DNA of 64,000 nucleotides from Halobacillus litoralis (GTDB lineage: Bacteria; Bacillota; Bacilli; Bacillales; Halobacillaceae). The position numbers were made by a program, and so were the translations under genes. Positions 15,927 to 25,187 of the stretch are shown in pieces (within the stretch, counting starts at the first letter, position 1; every line of letters begins with the position of its first letter). Location: the NCBI RefSeq assembly GCF_004101865.1, contig NZ_CP026118.1, positions 2,931,001-2,995,000 on the forward strand, in the 5' to 3' direction. The notes below the pieces were generated by a model that saw nothing but the letters and a program-made list of their open reading frames with translations, made no database searches and had not been told where the DNA came from.

Positions 15927-16654
15927 GGCTGTTTCCCGGCCTTTTGACGAAGGACTTTGTAAGTGAAGCGGGGGAGAGCATGCATTCTTCTCCAGCGGCT
16001 CGGCTGTTTCATAAGTCTGTACAGCCATTCTAAATTCATGTTCTGCCACCTCATCGGTGCCCTCTTCACATCTCCAGAAACGACATCGATACTTCCACCG
16101 ACACAAATGAAGACGCCTTGATTGAATTTATTATAGTTCTCAGCAATCCATCTTTCCTGCTTAGGGACACCTAATGCGACAAAGACGATATCCGGCTGGG
16201 CTTGGTGAATATCCTCAGCAACTGTATGGTCGTCCCACTCGAAGTAGCCATTCCGTGAACCGACTACTTCTATATGAGGGTAATGGGCATTGATGTTGCG
16301 GACGGCTCTTTGCAATATATCTTCATGTGCGCCCAGTAAAAAGACGCGGTACTTTTTTTGTTCGGCTATTTGGAGGAATTCCATCATAATATCATAACCG
16401 GTCACCCGTTCAGGCAAGGGATCTTTCAGGAGCTTAGAAGCTTTCACGATGCCGATCCCATCAGCAGTTATGTACGAAGCGGCTTGTAAGCAATCCATAT
16501 AATAGGAATCATCGTGGGCACGCATAACAATCTCGGGGTTAGCGGTGACGACGAAAGATTTTTCCCTTTGCTCGATATGTTGTTGTAGTTGTTGGACTAG
16601 AGTGACGTGGTCCATATTTGTGAAAGGTATTCCTAATATATTTACCTGCTTCAT
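15923..16654 (-). CDS. WecG/TagA/CpsF-family glycosyltransferase, copy 2
   Basis: 243-residue GT26 enzyme, about the same length as copy 1 and clearly homologous: TANPEIVMRAHDD, ADGIGIVKASKLL, PERVTGYDIMMEF, FVALGVPKQERWIAENY and GGSIDVVSGDVKRAP. It likely adds ManNAc to GlcNAc-PP-undecaprenol. It begins the TagA-flippase-CsaB unit with AAAGGAG rather far (about 12 bases) from the ATG, so translation may be modest. Transcription could start in the 50 bases after the upstream terminator or reach it by readthrough. Confidence 0.87.
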   Translation of the reverse strand: MKQVNILGIPFTNMDHVTLVQQLQQHIEQREKSFVVTANPEIVMRAHDDSYYMDCLQAASYITADGIGIVKASKLLKDPLPERVTGYDIMMEFLQIAEQKKYRVFLLGAHEDILQRAVRNINAHYPHIEVVGSRNGYFEWDDHTVAEDIHQAQPDIVFVALGVPKQERWIAENYNKFNQGVFICVGGSIDVVSGDVKRAPMRWQNMNLEWLYRLMKQPSRWRRMHALPRFTYKVLRQKAGKQP

Positions 16655-16705
16655 TTTATGATGTGACTCCTTTAATTAACACATTCCTGCTCTCCATAAT
16701 ATAAC

Positions 16706-16742
16706 ATAAAAAAGGAGCAACAATATAGTTGTTGCTCCTTCA
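16706..16742 (-). terminator. Rho-independent terminator after SLH glucosaminidase
   Basis: On the minus strand AAGGAGCAACAA pairs with TTGTTGCTCCTT, followed by six T residues. Confidence 0.9.
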
Positions 16743-16756
16743 TTTTATAAACATGG

Positions 16757-18688
16757 TTATTTTGCGACAGGCAGCTTTTTGAAGCTGGTTCCGTAGGAGG
16801 AGAAACCATCACTGTAGGCGAATGTTTTTTCATATGAATCTCCGCCGATATTCTTAGGTGCAATTTCATACCAAGTGCCGTTCGCTTCGATTTCATCGAG
16901 GATTTGAACTGTCGTTCCCACTCTTGGCAGTTGGTACAGCTTATTGTCGCCAACCTCCGGATTCGCCCGGACATTTACGTAAGAAGCAACGGTTTGAGCA
17001 AGTTCATAGGCTTCCCCTTCTGGTCTGGTTTCATATTGGCTGCTCAAGTACTGATCTGCTCGATACATATGACCGGCAATTTTTTGACCCCAGTAAGCAT
17101 CAGAAGCGTATTTCACGTTCATTCCGCTGCTCTTGTTGCCGAGGTGCGCGCCATTATAAATGGAAGTGCTTGAATCGAAGTAACGGGGTACGATGAACTC
17201 TTCTGCAGCTTCCAGAATACCTTCTTCGTAACTTTCATATTCCCAAGCATCTTCGTAAGGGTTTCCGTCATTTGCTCCGATTCCGAACAGGTTGTTTTTG
17301 TCTTTCGCGATTTTACTTTGGCCCCAGCTGCTTTCGTGGATCGCGTGGGCAAGAAGATAAAGGGCGTTTGTGCCATGCTCTTTTTCCGCTTTCTTGAAAG
17401 CATCACCAGTACCGATCAATGGACTGTCAGGAACCATGTGTGCTACATACTCATCAAGCTGTTCGCCTGTATACTCTGTTTCTGTATAAAGGGGCATTCT
17501 GTTGAAGTATTGGTAAGCTTCGCCTGCCAAAGTCCCTGATTGATTGTAGAATGTATTTCCGTTTTCACTATAGTATCTCGCATTTTCTTTCATGAAGTCT
17601 GGTGCAGCACCGTACATATACGAGGCTGTGCGGTCTGTAATGGCATTGTATAAGCGGTGATAGAGGTTACCATCGCTTACATAGTAATAGGATTCATCTT
17701 TGACCATATTCTCTGGCGTCAAGTTGACTTTTTTCGGATCGACATAGCCAACTGTATCAGCAAGGCGGATTTTAACCCAGTCTTCACTGATTTCGAGGAC
17801 TTCTACATCTACTCCACTCGTTGTATAGGTCGTGTTAGATGTCATAGATTCAGAAGTATATAGAATCGTAAAGGCGTTGGTTGTTCCTTTTCCTTCATCG
17901 ATCCAGACAATGTTACTCCCTTTCAGGACGACCTGGTCTCCGTCTGCATGAGCAACAGCCTCTTCGTATGTTTCATAGTCTCCGTGAATCGTAGGATCGT
18001 CATCTTGAGATAGAGTAGCTACCCGGTAATCCAACTCTTCAGGTGGCTCGAGCACATTCAACAGGCGGTTGATGACAGCCGCTGTTTCTCCACGGGAAGT
18101 CTTGTCAAAAGGTGCGAAATAAATTTTTCCATCTCTTTCTTTCCCGTTGATGATACCAAGGTCCGTCAATCGTTTGACAGCATCCTTCGCGTAAGATTTG
18201 ATTTCATCCGTATCTTCAAACTCAAGGTCCTCTGCTTCACTAATGACACCTTTCAGTTCGGCGGCACTAACCATAATCATTGCCATATCCTGGCGTGTTA
18301 TGTAATCGGTCGGTCCGAAGTTTCCATTCGGATACCCTTTGATCAGACCTTCGTCACTCGCAGCGATGATATATGGATAATACCATTTCTGCGGATCGAC
18401 ATCCCCGTAATTATAATCTTCAGAAGCGGCTACATCAGCAACCGTATCTTCTCCGAGTTGAATGTCGAGCGCTCTTACGATGAATGTCGTAAATTGGGCG
18501 CGTGTCACCTTGTCTTTTGGTCCGTATGTACCGTCTCCGTACCCTTTCATGATGCCCGCTTCTACGAGGGCCCTCATTTCTTCTTCAAATAGGGTGCCTG
18601 TAATATCGTCTTCTGCCGAGGCAGTTGCTGGAGTCGTTATTCCGACAAAAAGGACGACTGTCAGACACATTAGAAGTATTTTCTTCAT
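16757..18688 (-). CDS. SLH-anchored N-acetylglucosaminidase
   Basis: 643-residue exported wall hydrolase. Residues 1-26 are a signal peptide (ending TPATASAED). Three SLH domains follow (about 30-205; VTRAQFTTFIVRAL, ITRQDMAMIMVSAA, TSRGETAAVINRLL). A middle region includes an SH3-like segment, then a LytD/FlgJ-type glucosaminidase domain (about 420-560) with AHAIHESSWGQSKIA, where the glutamate is the presumed catalytic acid, and NNLFGIGAND. A C-terminal SH3b-like domain (VNVRANPEVG) follows. It should cleave glycan strands while held on the wall polymer through SLH. Divergent from the amidase at 19051, monocistronic. Confidence 0.9.
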   Translation of the reverse strand: MKKILLMCLTVVLFVGITTPATASAEDDITGTLFEEEMRALVEAGIMKGYGDGTYGPKDKVTRAQFTTFIVRALDIQLGEDTVADVAASEDYNYGDVDPQKWYYPYIIAASDEGLIKGYPNGNFGPTDYITRQDMAMIMVSAAELKGVISEAEDLEFEDTDEIKSYAKDAVKRLTDLGIINGKERDGKIYFAPFDKTSRGETAAVINRLLNVLEPPEELDYRVATLSQDDDPTIHGDYETYEEAVAHADGDQVVLKGSNIVWIDEGKGTTNAFTILYTSESMTSNTTYTTSGVDVEVLEISEDWVKIRLADTVGYVDPKKVNLTPENMVKDESYYYVSDGNLYHRLYNAITDRTASYMYGAAPDFMKENARYYSENGNTFYNQSGTLAGEAYQYFNRMPLYTETEYTGEQLDEYVAHMVPDSPLIGTGDAFKKAEKEHGTNALYLLAHAIHESSWGQSKIAKDKNNLFGIGANDGNPYEDAWEYESYEEGILEAAEEFIVPRYFDSSTSIYNGAHLGNKSSGMNVKYASDAYWGQKIAGHMYRADQYLSSQYETRPEGEAYELAQTVASYVNVRANPEVGDNKLYQLPRVGTTVQILDEIEANGTWYEIAPKNIGGDSYEKTFAYSDGFSSYGTSFKKLPVAK

Positions 18689-19050
18689 ATAATTGTTTCC
18701 TCCTTGTCATGTTTTGTAATCATCTCTTAATCTAACAAAAATTCTGAAATCTGAATAGCGCTCGATTTACCTATTTTTACTAAAATACCAGCCTTTGAGA
18801 AAAATATCTTTCTTACCCAGATTTATCGCCAAAAAAACTTAAGTTTTAAGATTTTATGACAAAAATATTAAAATAGGAAATTCGTCGGATAAAAAAACTG
18901 TCGTATTTTCCGATATAATAAGCGACTAGATGATGGTTACAATGACAATTATTGTAATTCGGAAAGGTGGTACGAGGAGAACTCTAGGAAATTCATTTTT
19001 CTGCTGTTTCTGCTTACGGGGATAAAACACATAAAGGAGTACGACTATAA
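18689..19050. promoter_or_regulatory. Divergent promoter region of two SLH hydrolase genes, with an operator-like palindrome
   Basis: AT-rich. TATAAT at 18914-18919 is a likely -10 for the plus-strand amidase. TTACAAT (18937-18943) and ATTGTAA (18951-18957) form a perfect 7-bp inverted repeat with a 7-base spacer just downstream, in an operator-like position. No coding potential. Confidence 0.45.
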
Positions 19051-20433
19051 ATGGTAAAGAAAATGTCTGGTTTGCTTGTAGGTCTTCTTTTACTGAGTTT
19101 GGTTTTAGGTCAATATGATAAAGTTTCAGCATCGTCAATAGAGGGGATTCCATCTGCTTATGAAAATGAAATAACTTATCTGACCGGGAAATCGATCATC
19201 AAGGGTATGCCTGATGGTGCTTTCCATGGTTCTGATGAAGTGACAAGAGAACAAGCGGCTACAATGGTCGGACGTGCTTTGGATCTTGACGGGGAGCAAA
19301 GAAGTACTTCCTTTCCTGATGTGAACGAAGGTTCATTTGCTTCTGGGTACATACAGTCTGCCGTTGAAGAGGGAGTCATCAAGGGTTATCCGGATGGTAC
19401 CTACAAACCGAAAGAAATTATGACACGTGGTGAAATGGCTTATTTGATTTCTAATGCTTTCAACTTGAAAGAGACGAGTGATGTTTCCTATAAAGATGTC
19501 AGCAATAAGAACAATGTTTATCACTCGGTCAACCTGCTTACAACAGCTGGAATCTCTGAAGGTGTGCCGGGCGGGTATTTCAAGCCGGAAAAAACAATCA
19601 CACGTACAGAATTCGCTTTGTTCGTAGCTAGAGGGATGAACCCGGACTTCAAGGTTTCCCAAGAAGAGGAAGAGCCTTTAGAGGTGATTGATGAAAAAGT
19701 CGTCGACGCGGATTTCCTGAATGTCCGCCAAGGCCCTGGTGTCAACCACGAAAAAGTCGGTAAATTGGATCCGGGTGAGGTAGTTTCTGTTTACAAAAGA
19801 GAAGGAGATTGGGTTTACATCTCCTCTGGAAACACGAAAGGGTATGTCAATTCCTACTATTTAATTGACAAACCGACGAAGAATTGGAAAATAGCTTTGG
19901 ATCCAGGGCATGGCGGCAGTGACCCTGGCGCAAGTGCGAATGGATTGATTGAGAAAAATGTCGTTCTTGATGTTGGTCTGAAAACAAGAGAAATTGTAGA
20001 AAATGCAGGAATTGATGTCGTCATGACACGTCAGTCTGACTGGTATCCATCACTGGACGGCCGTGTGGCGATCGCTACGAGAAACGATGCCGATGCATTC
20101 GTCAGCATCCACGCCAATGCTTTCATTAGCAGTGCAACTGGAGTGGAGACTTTCTATTATGCTGCAGGCTTGTCCGACCGCGAATATGCGAGTGTGAAGC
20201 TTGCTTCATTCATCAACAATCGTCTGTACAAAGAAATGGATATGTCGAACCGTGGTGTGAAGAACGTCGGCTACCGTGTCGTCAAAGCGAATCCACTACC
20301 AGCTGTTCTGACTGAAATCGGATTCTTGACCAATGATGAAGATTCTTCTAAACTTAAAACGCAGAAGTATCGTGAAGCAGCATCCAGAGCTGTTGCTCTT
20401 GGAATCGTTGACTATTATAATTGGAAAGAATAA
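19051..20433 (+). CDS. SLH-anchored N-acetylmuramoyl-L-alanine amidase, copy 1
   Basis: 460-residue exported amidase. Signal peptide 1-28, three SLH domains (about 30-205; VTREQAATMVGRAL, MTRGEMAYLISNAF, ITRTEFALFVARGM), a bacterial SH3 domain (about 220-275; LNVRQGPGVNHEKVG) and a C-terminal Amidase_3 domain (about 280-457). Zinc ligands and catalytic residues are visible as ALDPGHGGSDPG, NGLIEKN, SIHANAF and LTEIGFLTN. It cuts the lactyl-peptide bond of peptidoglycan. AAAGGAG precedes the ATG. A close paralogue with identical architecture lies at 47329. It is followed by a terminator and then an SLH protease. Confidence 0.92.
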   Translation: MVKKMSGLLVGLLLLSLVLGQYDKVSASSIEGIPSAYENEITYLTGKSIIKGMPDGAFHGSDEVTREQAATMVGRALDLDGEQRSTSFPDVNEGSFASGYIQSAVEEGVIKGYPDGTYKPKEIMTRGEMAYLISNAFNLKETSDVSYKDVSNKNNVYHSVNLLTTAGISEGVPGGYFKPEKTITRTEFALFVARGMNPDFKVSQEEEEPLEVIDEKVVDADFLNVRQGPGVNHEKVGKLDPGEVVSVYKREGDWVYISSGNTKGYVNSYYLIDKPTKNWKIALDPGHGGSDPGASANGLIEKNVVLDVGLKTREIVENAGIDVVMTRQSDWYPSLDGRVAIATRNDADAFVSIHANAFISSATGVETFYYAAGLSDREYASVKLASFINNRLYKEMDMSNRGVKNVGYRVVKANPLPAVLTEIGFLTNDEDSSKLKTQKYREAASRAVALGIVDYYNWKE

Positions 20434-20435
20434 GG

Positions 20436-20470
20436 AATAGAAGCGAACATATTGTTCGCTTCTATTTATT
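20436..20470 (+). terminator. Terminator between SLH amidase and SLH protease
   Basis: AATAGAAGCGAAC pairs with GTTCGCTTCTATT around a short loop, with a modest T-rich tail. Confidence 0.8.
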
Positions 20471-20495
20471 TTAGGATCCGAGAGGGGAAATGTTC

Positions 20496-22142
20496 ATGAA
20501 ACACGCACACAAGATTTGGCTTGGTTTTTTCATCATCCTGCTAGTCTCATCATTAGGGACTACGGCCTCAGCTGAAGGTTTACCGTCATCTGAGCGAATG
20601 ATGATCGGATTTGAAGACTCTATCGATGAAAGACTGCTAGAAGAGATTTCCGCCGAGGTCCATCATACATATGAAAAAATGAATGTTGTTTCAGCATCCC
20701 TCGAAAAGGATAAAATCAAAGAGTTACGTTCACATCCAGAGGTGAAATGGCTCGAAGAAGATCAGAAAGTGAAAACGAGCGCTCAAAAGCAGACATGGGG
20801 CTATGAAACTACGAAAATCGGACAATCCAGAGAATGGGGCCTCGCAGGTGAAGGGGTCAAAGTCGCTATTGTTGATACAGGAGTAGATAGCAGTCACCCC
20901 GACTTGAATATTAAAAAAGGTGTCAGTGTTTTGGATGAAACAGACAGCTGGCAGGATGACAATGGCCACGGCACCCATGTGGCAGGAGTGATCGGCGCCC
21001 AGGATAATGATGTAGGGATAGTCGGTGTCGCACCACAGTCAGAAATATATGCCGTCAAAGCCCTTGATGAAGAAGGGGATGGCTGGGAAAGTGAAATCGT
21101 CGCAGGTGTCGAGTGGGCGATCGAGCAGAAGGTTGACATCATCAACTTGAGCTTGACTTCCTGTAAACCATCGACTGGAATGAAACAGACACTCGAGCGC
21201 GCAGAAAATGCTGGAATCACGGTTGTCGCAGCTTCAGGAAACGGAATCCTCTGCGGCGGGGAATATTTGAATGATGTCATGTATCCAGCACGCTACGAGA
21301 GTGTCATCAGTGTCGGCGCTGTCGATCAGAAGGATGCACGCGCGTTATTTTCCTATGGCGGTGAATCTTTGGACTTTGTAGCTCCCGGGACAAGCATTTA
21401 CAGTTCTTACATCACGACAGATAAATACCCGGATGGCTATAGGAGTATGAATGGTACATCGATGGCAGCTCCTTATGTGAGCGGGGTTTTGGCTTTGACG
21501 CTAGAGGCTTATCCTCATGCAACAGAGGAAGAAGTGAAAAACCTTCTTGTTGACAGGGGCATCGATCTTGGTGAAGCTGGAAAAGATTTCGACTATGGGT
21601 ACGGGCTGGTTCAATCGCTCGATCGTCCGTTTGCAGATGTCCGTCCTGGTGATTGGCATTATCCATACATCCGCAGTTTATATAAAGAGGAAATCGTCAA
21701 AGGTGTGGCAGACGGAAGGTATGCACCACTCGGTGAAATTTCCCGCGAAGAAGTCGTGACGATGATCGGTCGTGCGATCGGTCTTGACGGAACAAAACGG
21801 GCCTCCCATTTTCCTGATGTGGATGCTTCCACCTTTGGCTCTGGTTATATCGCATCGGCGGTCGAGGAAGGGTTCATCAAAGGTCTTCCTGATGGTACAT
21901 TTGCACCGAAACAGAAGATTTCCCGAGGTGAAGTCGCCGTCATCATCGACAGGGTATTTGACCTTGCTCCAGACACAACGGTCTCGTTCCCGGATGTTTC
22001 TGAAGACTGCTACTGCTATGAAGCGGTAACAGCGGTAGCTTCTGCAGGAATCGTCAATGGTTTTCCTGACGGCACATTCGGTTCTGATGAAAACATCACG
22101 CGTTCTGAACTTGCTGCCGTTTTAGATCGGGCACTTCAATAA
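20496..22142 (+). CDS. SLH-anchored subtilisin-like serine protease
   Basis: 548-residue exported S8 protease. Signal peptide about 1-27 and an I9-type propeptide (about 30-90, ending HPEVKWLEEDQKV) precede a compact subtilisin domain. The triad is Asp127 in VDTGVDSSHP, His158 in NGHGTHVAGV and Ser322 in NGTSMAAPYVSG. C-terminal residues 385-548 contain three SLH domains (ISREEVVTMIGRAI, ISRGEVAVIIDRVF, ITRSELAAVLDRAL). The last SLH region has a Cys pair (EDCYCYEA). AGAGGGG at 20481-20487 favours ATG 20496 over ATG 20490. It could mature S-layer proteins or degrade external protein while wall-bound. Confidence 0.92.
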   Translation: MKHAHKIWLGFFIILLVSSLGTTASAEGLPSSERMMIGFEDSIDERLLEEISAEVHHTYEKMNVVSASLEKDKIKELRSHPEVKWLEEDQKVKTSAQKQTWGYETTKIGQSREWGLAGEGVKVAIVDTGVDSSHPDLNIKKGVSVLDETDSWQDDNGHGTHVAGVIGAQDNDVGIVGVAPQSEIYAVKALDEEGDGWESEIVAGVEWAIEQKVDIINLSLTSCKPSTGMKQTLERAENAGITVVAASGNGILCGGEYLNDVMYPARYESVISVGAVDQKDARALFSYGGESLDFVAPGTSIYSSYITTDKYPDGYRSMNGTSMAAPYVSGVLALTLEAYPHATEEEVKNLLVDRGIDLGEAGKDFDYGYGLVQSLDRPFADVRPGDWHYPYIRSLYKEEIVKGVADGRYAPLGEISREEVVTMIGRAIGLDGTKRASHFPDVDASTFGSGYIASAVEEGFIKGLPDGTFAPKQKISRGEVAVIIDRVFDLAPDTTVSFPDVSEDCYCYEAVTAVASAGIVNGFPDGTFGSDENITRSELAAVLDRALQ

Positions 22143-22146
22143 ATAC

Positions 22147-22190
22147 ACAAAAAACGTCCTCTCCGGTAATTACGGGGAGGACGTTTTTAT
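22147..22190. terminator. Bidirectional terminator
   Basis: AAAAACGTCCTCTCC pairs with GGGGAGGACGTTTTT, perfect apart from a G-T pair; it separates the convergent protease and PatB-like genes. Confidence 0.92.
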
Positions 22191-22226
22191 ATAAATGAGC
22201 GCCTTGGCTAAGTGCACCATGCCGTT

Positions 22227-23438
22227 TTAGTCCTGGGACTCTGGAGGCTGGTTGAATTCGTAAATCGCTCCAGCACTTGAAGGGTCATTATACATCACCA
22301 TGACGATGTCGAAATCGTGGTTCTTAATATACTCCATTAAGGAGCGGTCTTTATTGTGACGAGGGTCATAATACGTTGTTTCCTGAAATTGCTGAGCCAT
22401 GAGGAATGATAACGCATTGACGTAAGAATCCTTGATAATCAGCACTTTTTCACCTTCAGGTCGAGCAGGGTTGGTGATTTTCAATTCCCTGAAATCTGTC
22501 GTATGGAGGGTACTATAGTAAACTTTTTCCTCGGTATCATGGAAGGCGCGGCCGTAGATGTTCTGGTTATCGACACGCTCTCCTTCATTCTCTACTACAA
22601 AATCATCATAGGCATCGTCTTTAGGGAAAAACGCACATTTTCTTTCTTCGGTATCGACAGATAAATACAGCTGGCGGTTGAAGCTGCCCACGAATTCCTT
22701 CTCAGAAAGACAGGAACGTTCATAGGCATCATGTGTAAGCTTTTCAGTAACCGGTGAAAACTCCTGGTTCTGCTCAGCCAGCCATTCAATGATTTTTCGG
22801 TACCCTTCAAAGGCGCCGTAGCTGTTCCAATGGTGATCCGTTTTGAAAAATAACTGCTTCATCTCTGAATCACTATAGTCTTCATTGAACTGTTCGATCA
22901 TGTCCATTTTTTCCACTGAACGATCCAAAGAGTTCAAAAAGTAGTGCCGGACTTGATCGTATGCGCCCCGTTCAATGTAATCAGGTAGCAGGAACTGCAT
23001 GTTCGTCACTTTATGAGGCGTATTGATATAGTAGAAATCCATTCCTTTATTTTGTAATTCCTCGTTGAGGGCATTGACGTGCTCGGCTCCTTCTGCCAAT
23101 TGACCTTCAGGGAAGGAATGGTCCGGTTCTGTCGTAATCCACGCATCCTCAGATACATAGTATCCCAATAAAAAGGTCTTATCGAGAGTTGACTGGATGT
23201 TTAAATATGTCTTCAACCAAACATCCCTGCCCGGGAACTGATCGGTGAAAAATTGCTCGAACCGTTTCATGAATTCCCCGTTCACAATTTGATTTCCTTC
23301 TATAGGGGGAGCTGTAGCGAGCGAGCGGTTTTCGATATAGGATGTTTCTCTGACTGGACTGAAAATCATATAAAGACCGATTGTGAAAAGCACGATTACA
23401 AATCCGATGGAAGTAAGGGCATTCCTCAATTTTTTCAT
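22227..23438 (-). CDS. PatB-like polysaccharide O-acetyltransferase (DHHW/AlgX-type SGNH protein)
   Basis: 403-residue protein with one N-terminal membrane anchor (about 10-28) and an extracytoplasmic SGNH-like domain. KTDHHWNSYGAFEGY near residue 200 is the DHHW motif and IIKDSYVNALSF near 345 has the presumed nucleophilic serine. Such proteins take acetyl groups delivered by a partner MBOAT protein and transfer them to polysaccharide; Bacillus anthracis PatB1 acetylates the secondary cell wall polymer. The MBOAT gene lies immediately upstream with 11 bases between. AAGGGGGA precedes the ATG. Assignment to S-layer polymer acetylation rests on context; alginate-like or capsule acetylation is possible. 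Confidence 0.82.
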   Translation of the reverse strand: MKKLRNALTSIGFVIVLFTIGLYMIFSPVRETSYIENRSLATAPPIEGNQIVNGEFMKRFEQFFTDQFPGRDVWLKTYLNIQSTLDKTFLLGYYVSEDAWITTEPDHSFPEGQLAEGAEHVNALNEELQNKGMDFYYINTPHKVTNMQFLLPDYIERGAYDQVRHYFLNSLDRSVEKMDMIEQFNEDYSDSEMKQLFFKTDHHWNSYGAFEGYRKIIEWLAEQNQEFSPVTEKLTHDAYERSCLSEKEFVGSFNRQLYLSVDTEERKCAFFPKDDAYDDFVVENEGERVDNQNIYGRAFHDTEEKVYYSTLHTTDFRELKITNPARPEGEKVLIIKDSYVNALSFLMAQQFQETTYYDPRHNKDRSLMEYIKNHDFDIVMVMYNDPSSAGAIYEFNQPPESQD

Positions 23439-23449
23439 CTCGTTCCCCC

Positions 23450-24862
23450 TTAGAATCTGAAGTAAATGAATGGGTTATAAGTCGAATTCACCAATTGGAG
23501 CATAGAAGCAATCATCAATAGCATATAGAAAGCGGTCGACATCCATGGAAAAGTGACTTGGAAAGGCTTTTTCTTCTGGATGGAACTGGTCTTCTTTTTC
23601 AAATAGGGCAGAACCGGCATGCTGAATAGAATCCCTAAGGCGAAGATATACCAGTAATCGTTCAAATAGATGTAGCTTTGGCTGTCCATCAACCCGTTGA
23701 TCCCCATCCCGAACATCCGCTCGAGATAGGAGAGGGAATAGGTGAAATCATCGGCACGGAAGAAAACCCATCCGATCATGACAATCAATAGAAGGTAAAG
23801 ATGCTGGAAGGGACGCCATAATCTCGAGAGAAGGTTTGCTCCCCCGAGCCGTTCCATAGTGATCAGTACCCCATAATAGAAACCCCATGCCATGAAGGTC
23901 CAGCTGGCTCCGTGCCAGAAGCCGGTGATCGTCCAGACGATCAACAAATTGCGGATCGTTTTAGCCTCGCCTTTCCGGTTCCCACCCAAAGGAATATATA
24001 CATAATCCCGGAACCAGGCTCCTAATGAAATGTGCCAGCGTTTCCAGAATTCCGTGACATTCAATGAGATATAAGGAAAGTTGAAGTTCTCGAGAAAGTC
24101 GAAGCCGAACATTTTACCGAGACCGATCGCCATATCACTATACCCGGAGAAATCGAAATAGATTTGCAGGGTGTAAGCGAGAATACCGATCCACGCCGTA
24201 GCTAAACTCAAATCATCTGTCGAACTCGTGAAGACTCCATCAGCGACTTCACCGAAGGCATTCGCAAGCAGGACTTTTTTTGCTAAGCCGATGATGAACC
24301 GTCTGACCCCTTCAGAGAATTTATCCAACGTGACCTTACGCTTCATCAGTTGTTCATTGATGGTGTTATACCTGACAATCGGGCCGGCGACCAATTGCGG
24401 GAAAAAGGATATGTAAAGAGCTAAAGAAATCAGGTTCTTTTGCGGTTCTACCTGCTTGCGATAAACATCAATGACATAGCTCATCGCTTGGAAAGTGAAA
24501 AAGGAAATCCCGATCGGAAGCGGAAGCTCTGTCAATTCCAATGACGTGTTGAATAAGCGATTCACATTTGTAATGAAGAAATCGGCATATTTGAAGTAAC
24601 CGAGAATCGCCACATTTCCGATGATCGCTAAAGCTAAGTAAGCCTTCTTCCTTGCTGTATTCTTGCCGATCATCCTGCCGAGAAAGTAATTCATATGGAT
24701 GGAGAAGAGCATGAGAAAAATATAGACTGGCTCTCCCCAGGCATAAAAGAACAGACTGGCGATCAATAGGATGATATTTTTAATAGCTTTTGGCGAGATG
24801 AAGTATGCCAGTAGAATGATAGGCAAGAAACAGAACAGAAAGACTAAGTTACTGAATACCAT
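23450..24862 (-). CDS. PatA-like MBOAT acetyltransferase
   Basis: 470-residue polytopic membrane protein of the MBOAT family (AlgI/DltB/PatA type), with about eleven hydrophobic segments. ELPLPIGISFFTFQAMSYVI, the conserved TEFWKRWHISLGAWFRDYVY region and the putative active-site histidine in TGFWHGASWTFMAWG are clear. It would pass acetyl groups from the cytosol to the PatB-like partner encoded next. AAAGGTGG precedes the ATG. In B. anthracis a patA1-patB1 pair lies in the S-layer locus next to csaB and secA2, which this arrangement recalls. Confidence 0.88.
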   Translation of the reverse strand: MVFSNLVFLFCFLPIILLAYFISPKAIKNIILLIASLFFYAWGEPVYIFLMLFSIHMNYFLGRMIGKNTARKKAYLALAIIGNVAILGYFKYADFFITNVNRLFNTSLELTELPLPIGISFFTFQAMSYVIDVYRKQVEPQKNLISLALYISFFPQLVAGPIVRYNTINEQLMKRKVTLDKFSEGVRRFIIGLAKKVLLANAFGEVADGVFTSSTDDLSLATAWIGILAYTLQIYFDFSGYSDMAIGLGKMFGFDFLENFNFPYISLNVTEFWKRWHISLGAWFRDYVYIPLGGNRKGEAKTIRNLLIVWTITGFWHGASWTFMAWGFYYGVLITMERLGGANLLSRLWRPFQHLYLLLIVMIGWVFFRADDFTYSLSYLERMFGMGINGLMDSQSYIYLNDYWYIFALGILFSMPVLPYLKKKTSSIQKKKPFQVTFPWMSTAFYMLLMIASMLQLVNSTYNPFIYFRF

Positions 24863-24924
24863 GTTGTGTCCACCTTTTATGTAGGCTTTGTTCGAAACAC
24901 TGGTTCCGTTGATTTAAAAAACGG

Positions 24925-25000
24925 AAAGGGCTCAGGGAAACGACTTCGCTTTCCGTGGGAGTACGCTGAGCCTCCTCGAGCTTTTCGCGAAGCCCCTGGA
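24925..25000 (+). repeat. Dispersed repeat family B, partial copy 2
   Basis: CTTCGCTTTCCGTGGGAGTA followed by CGCTGAGCCTCCTCGAGCTT matches the first half of family B. The second-half signature GGAGTCTCGC appears only after the adjacent family A copy (near 25208), so the element is decayed or was split. Confidence 0.55.
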
Positions 25001-25011
25001 TAACGCTTTTC

Positions 25012-25187
25012 AATCTAGAGGAGCTGTTAGCGTTGGTTGTTGCTTCTCACGAATCGCTTGTCGGTGGATGCTTGCCGCGGGCACGGCCTCAGCTAACTTG
25101 GTCAAGAAGATCATTTGACCAAGTGGATCTTCGGCTCGCACTGTTCCCGCAGGCGTCACCACCGAACGCTCATCGTGGAATCAACAG
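25012..25187 (+). repeat. Dispersed repeat family A, copy 2
   Basis: Nearly identical to the copy at 4522, including TCGCTTGTCGGTGGATGCTT, the internal hairpin with the TTGGTCAA and TTGACCAA arms, and the AGGCGTCACCACCGA end. A 103-codon open frame running through it lacks a ribosome-binding site and is not called as a gene. Confidence 0.85.

Noticed and set aside
15927..16106. 60-codon extension of the flippase gene
   Set aside because: It lies within the upstream TagA gene in another frame; the ATGA overlap at 15923-15926 gives a normal hydrophobic N-terminus.
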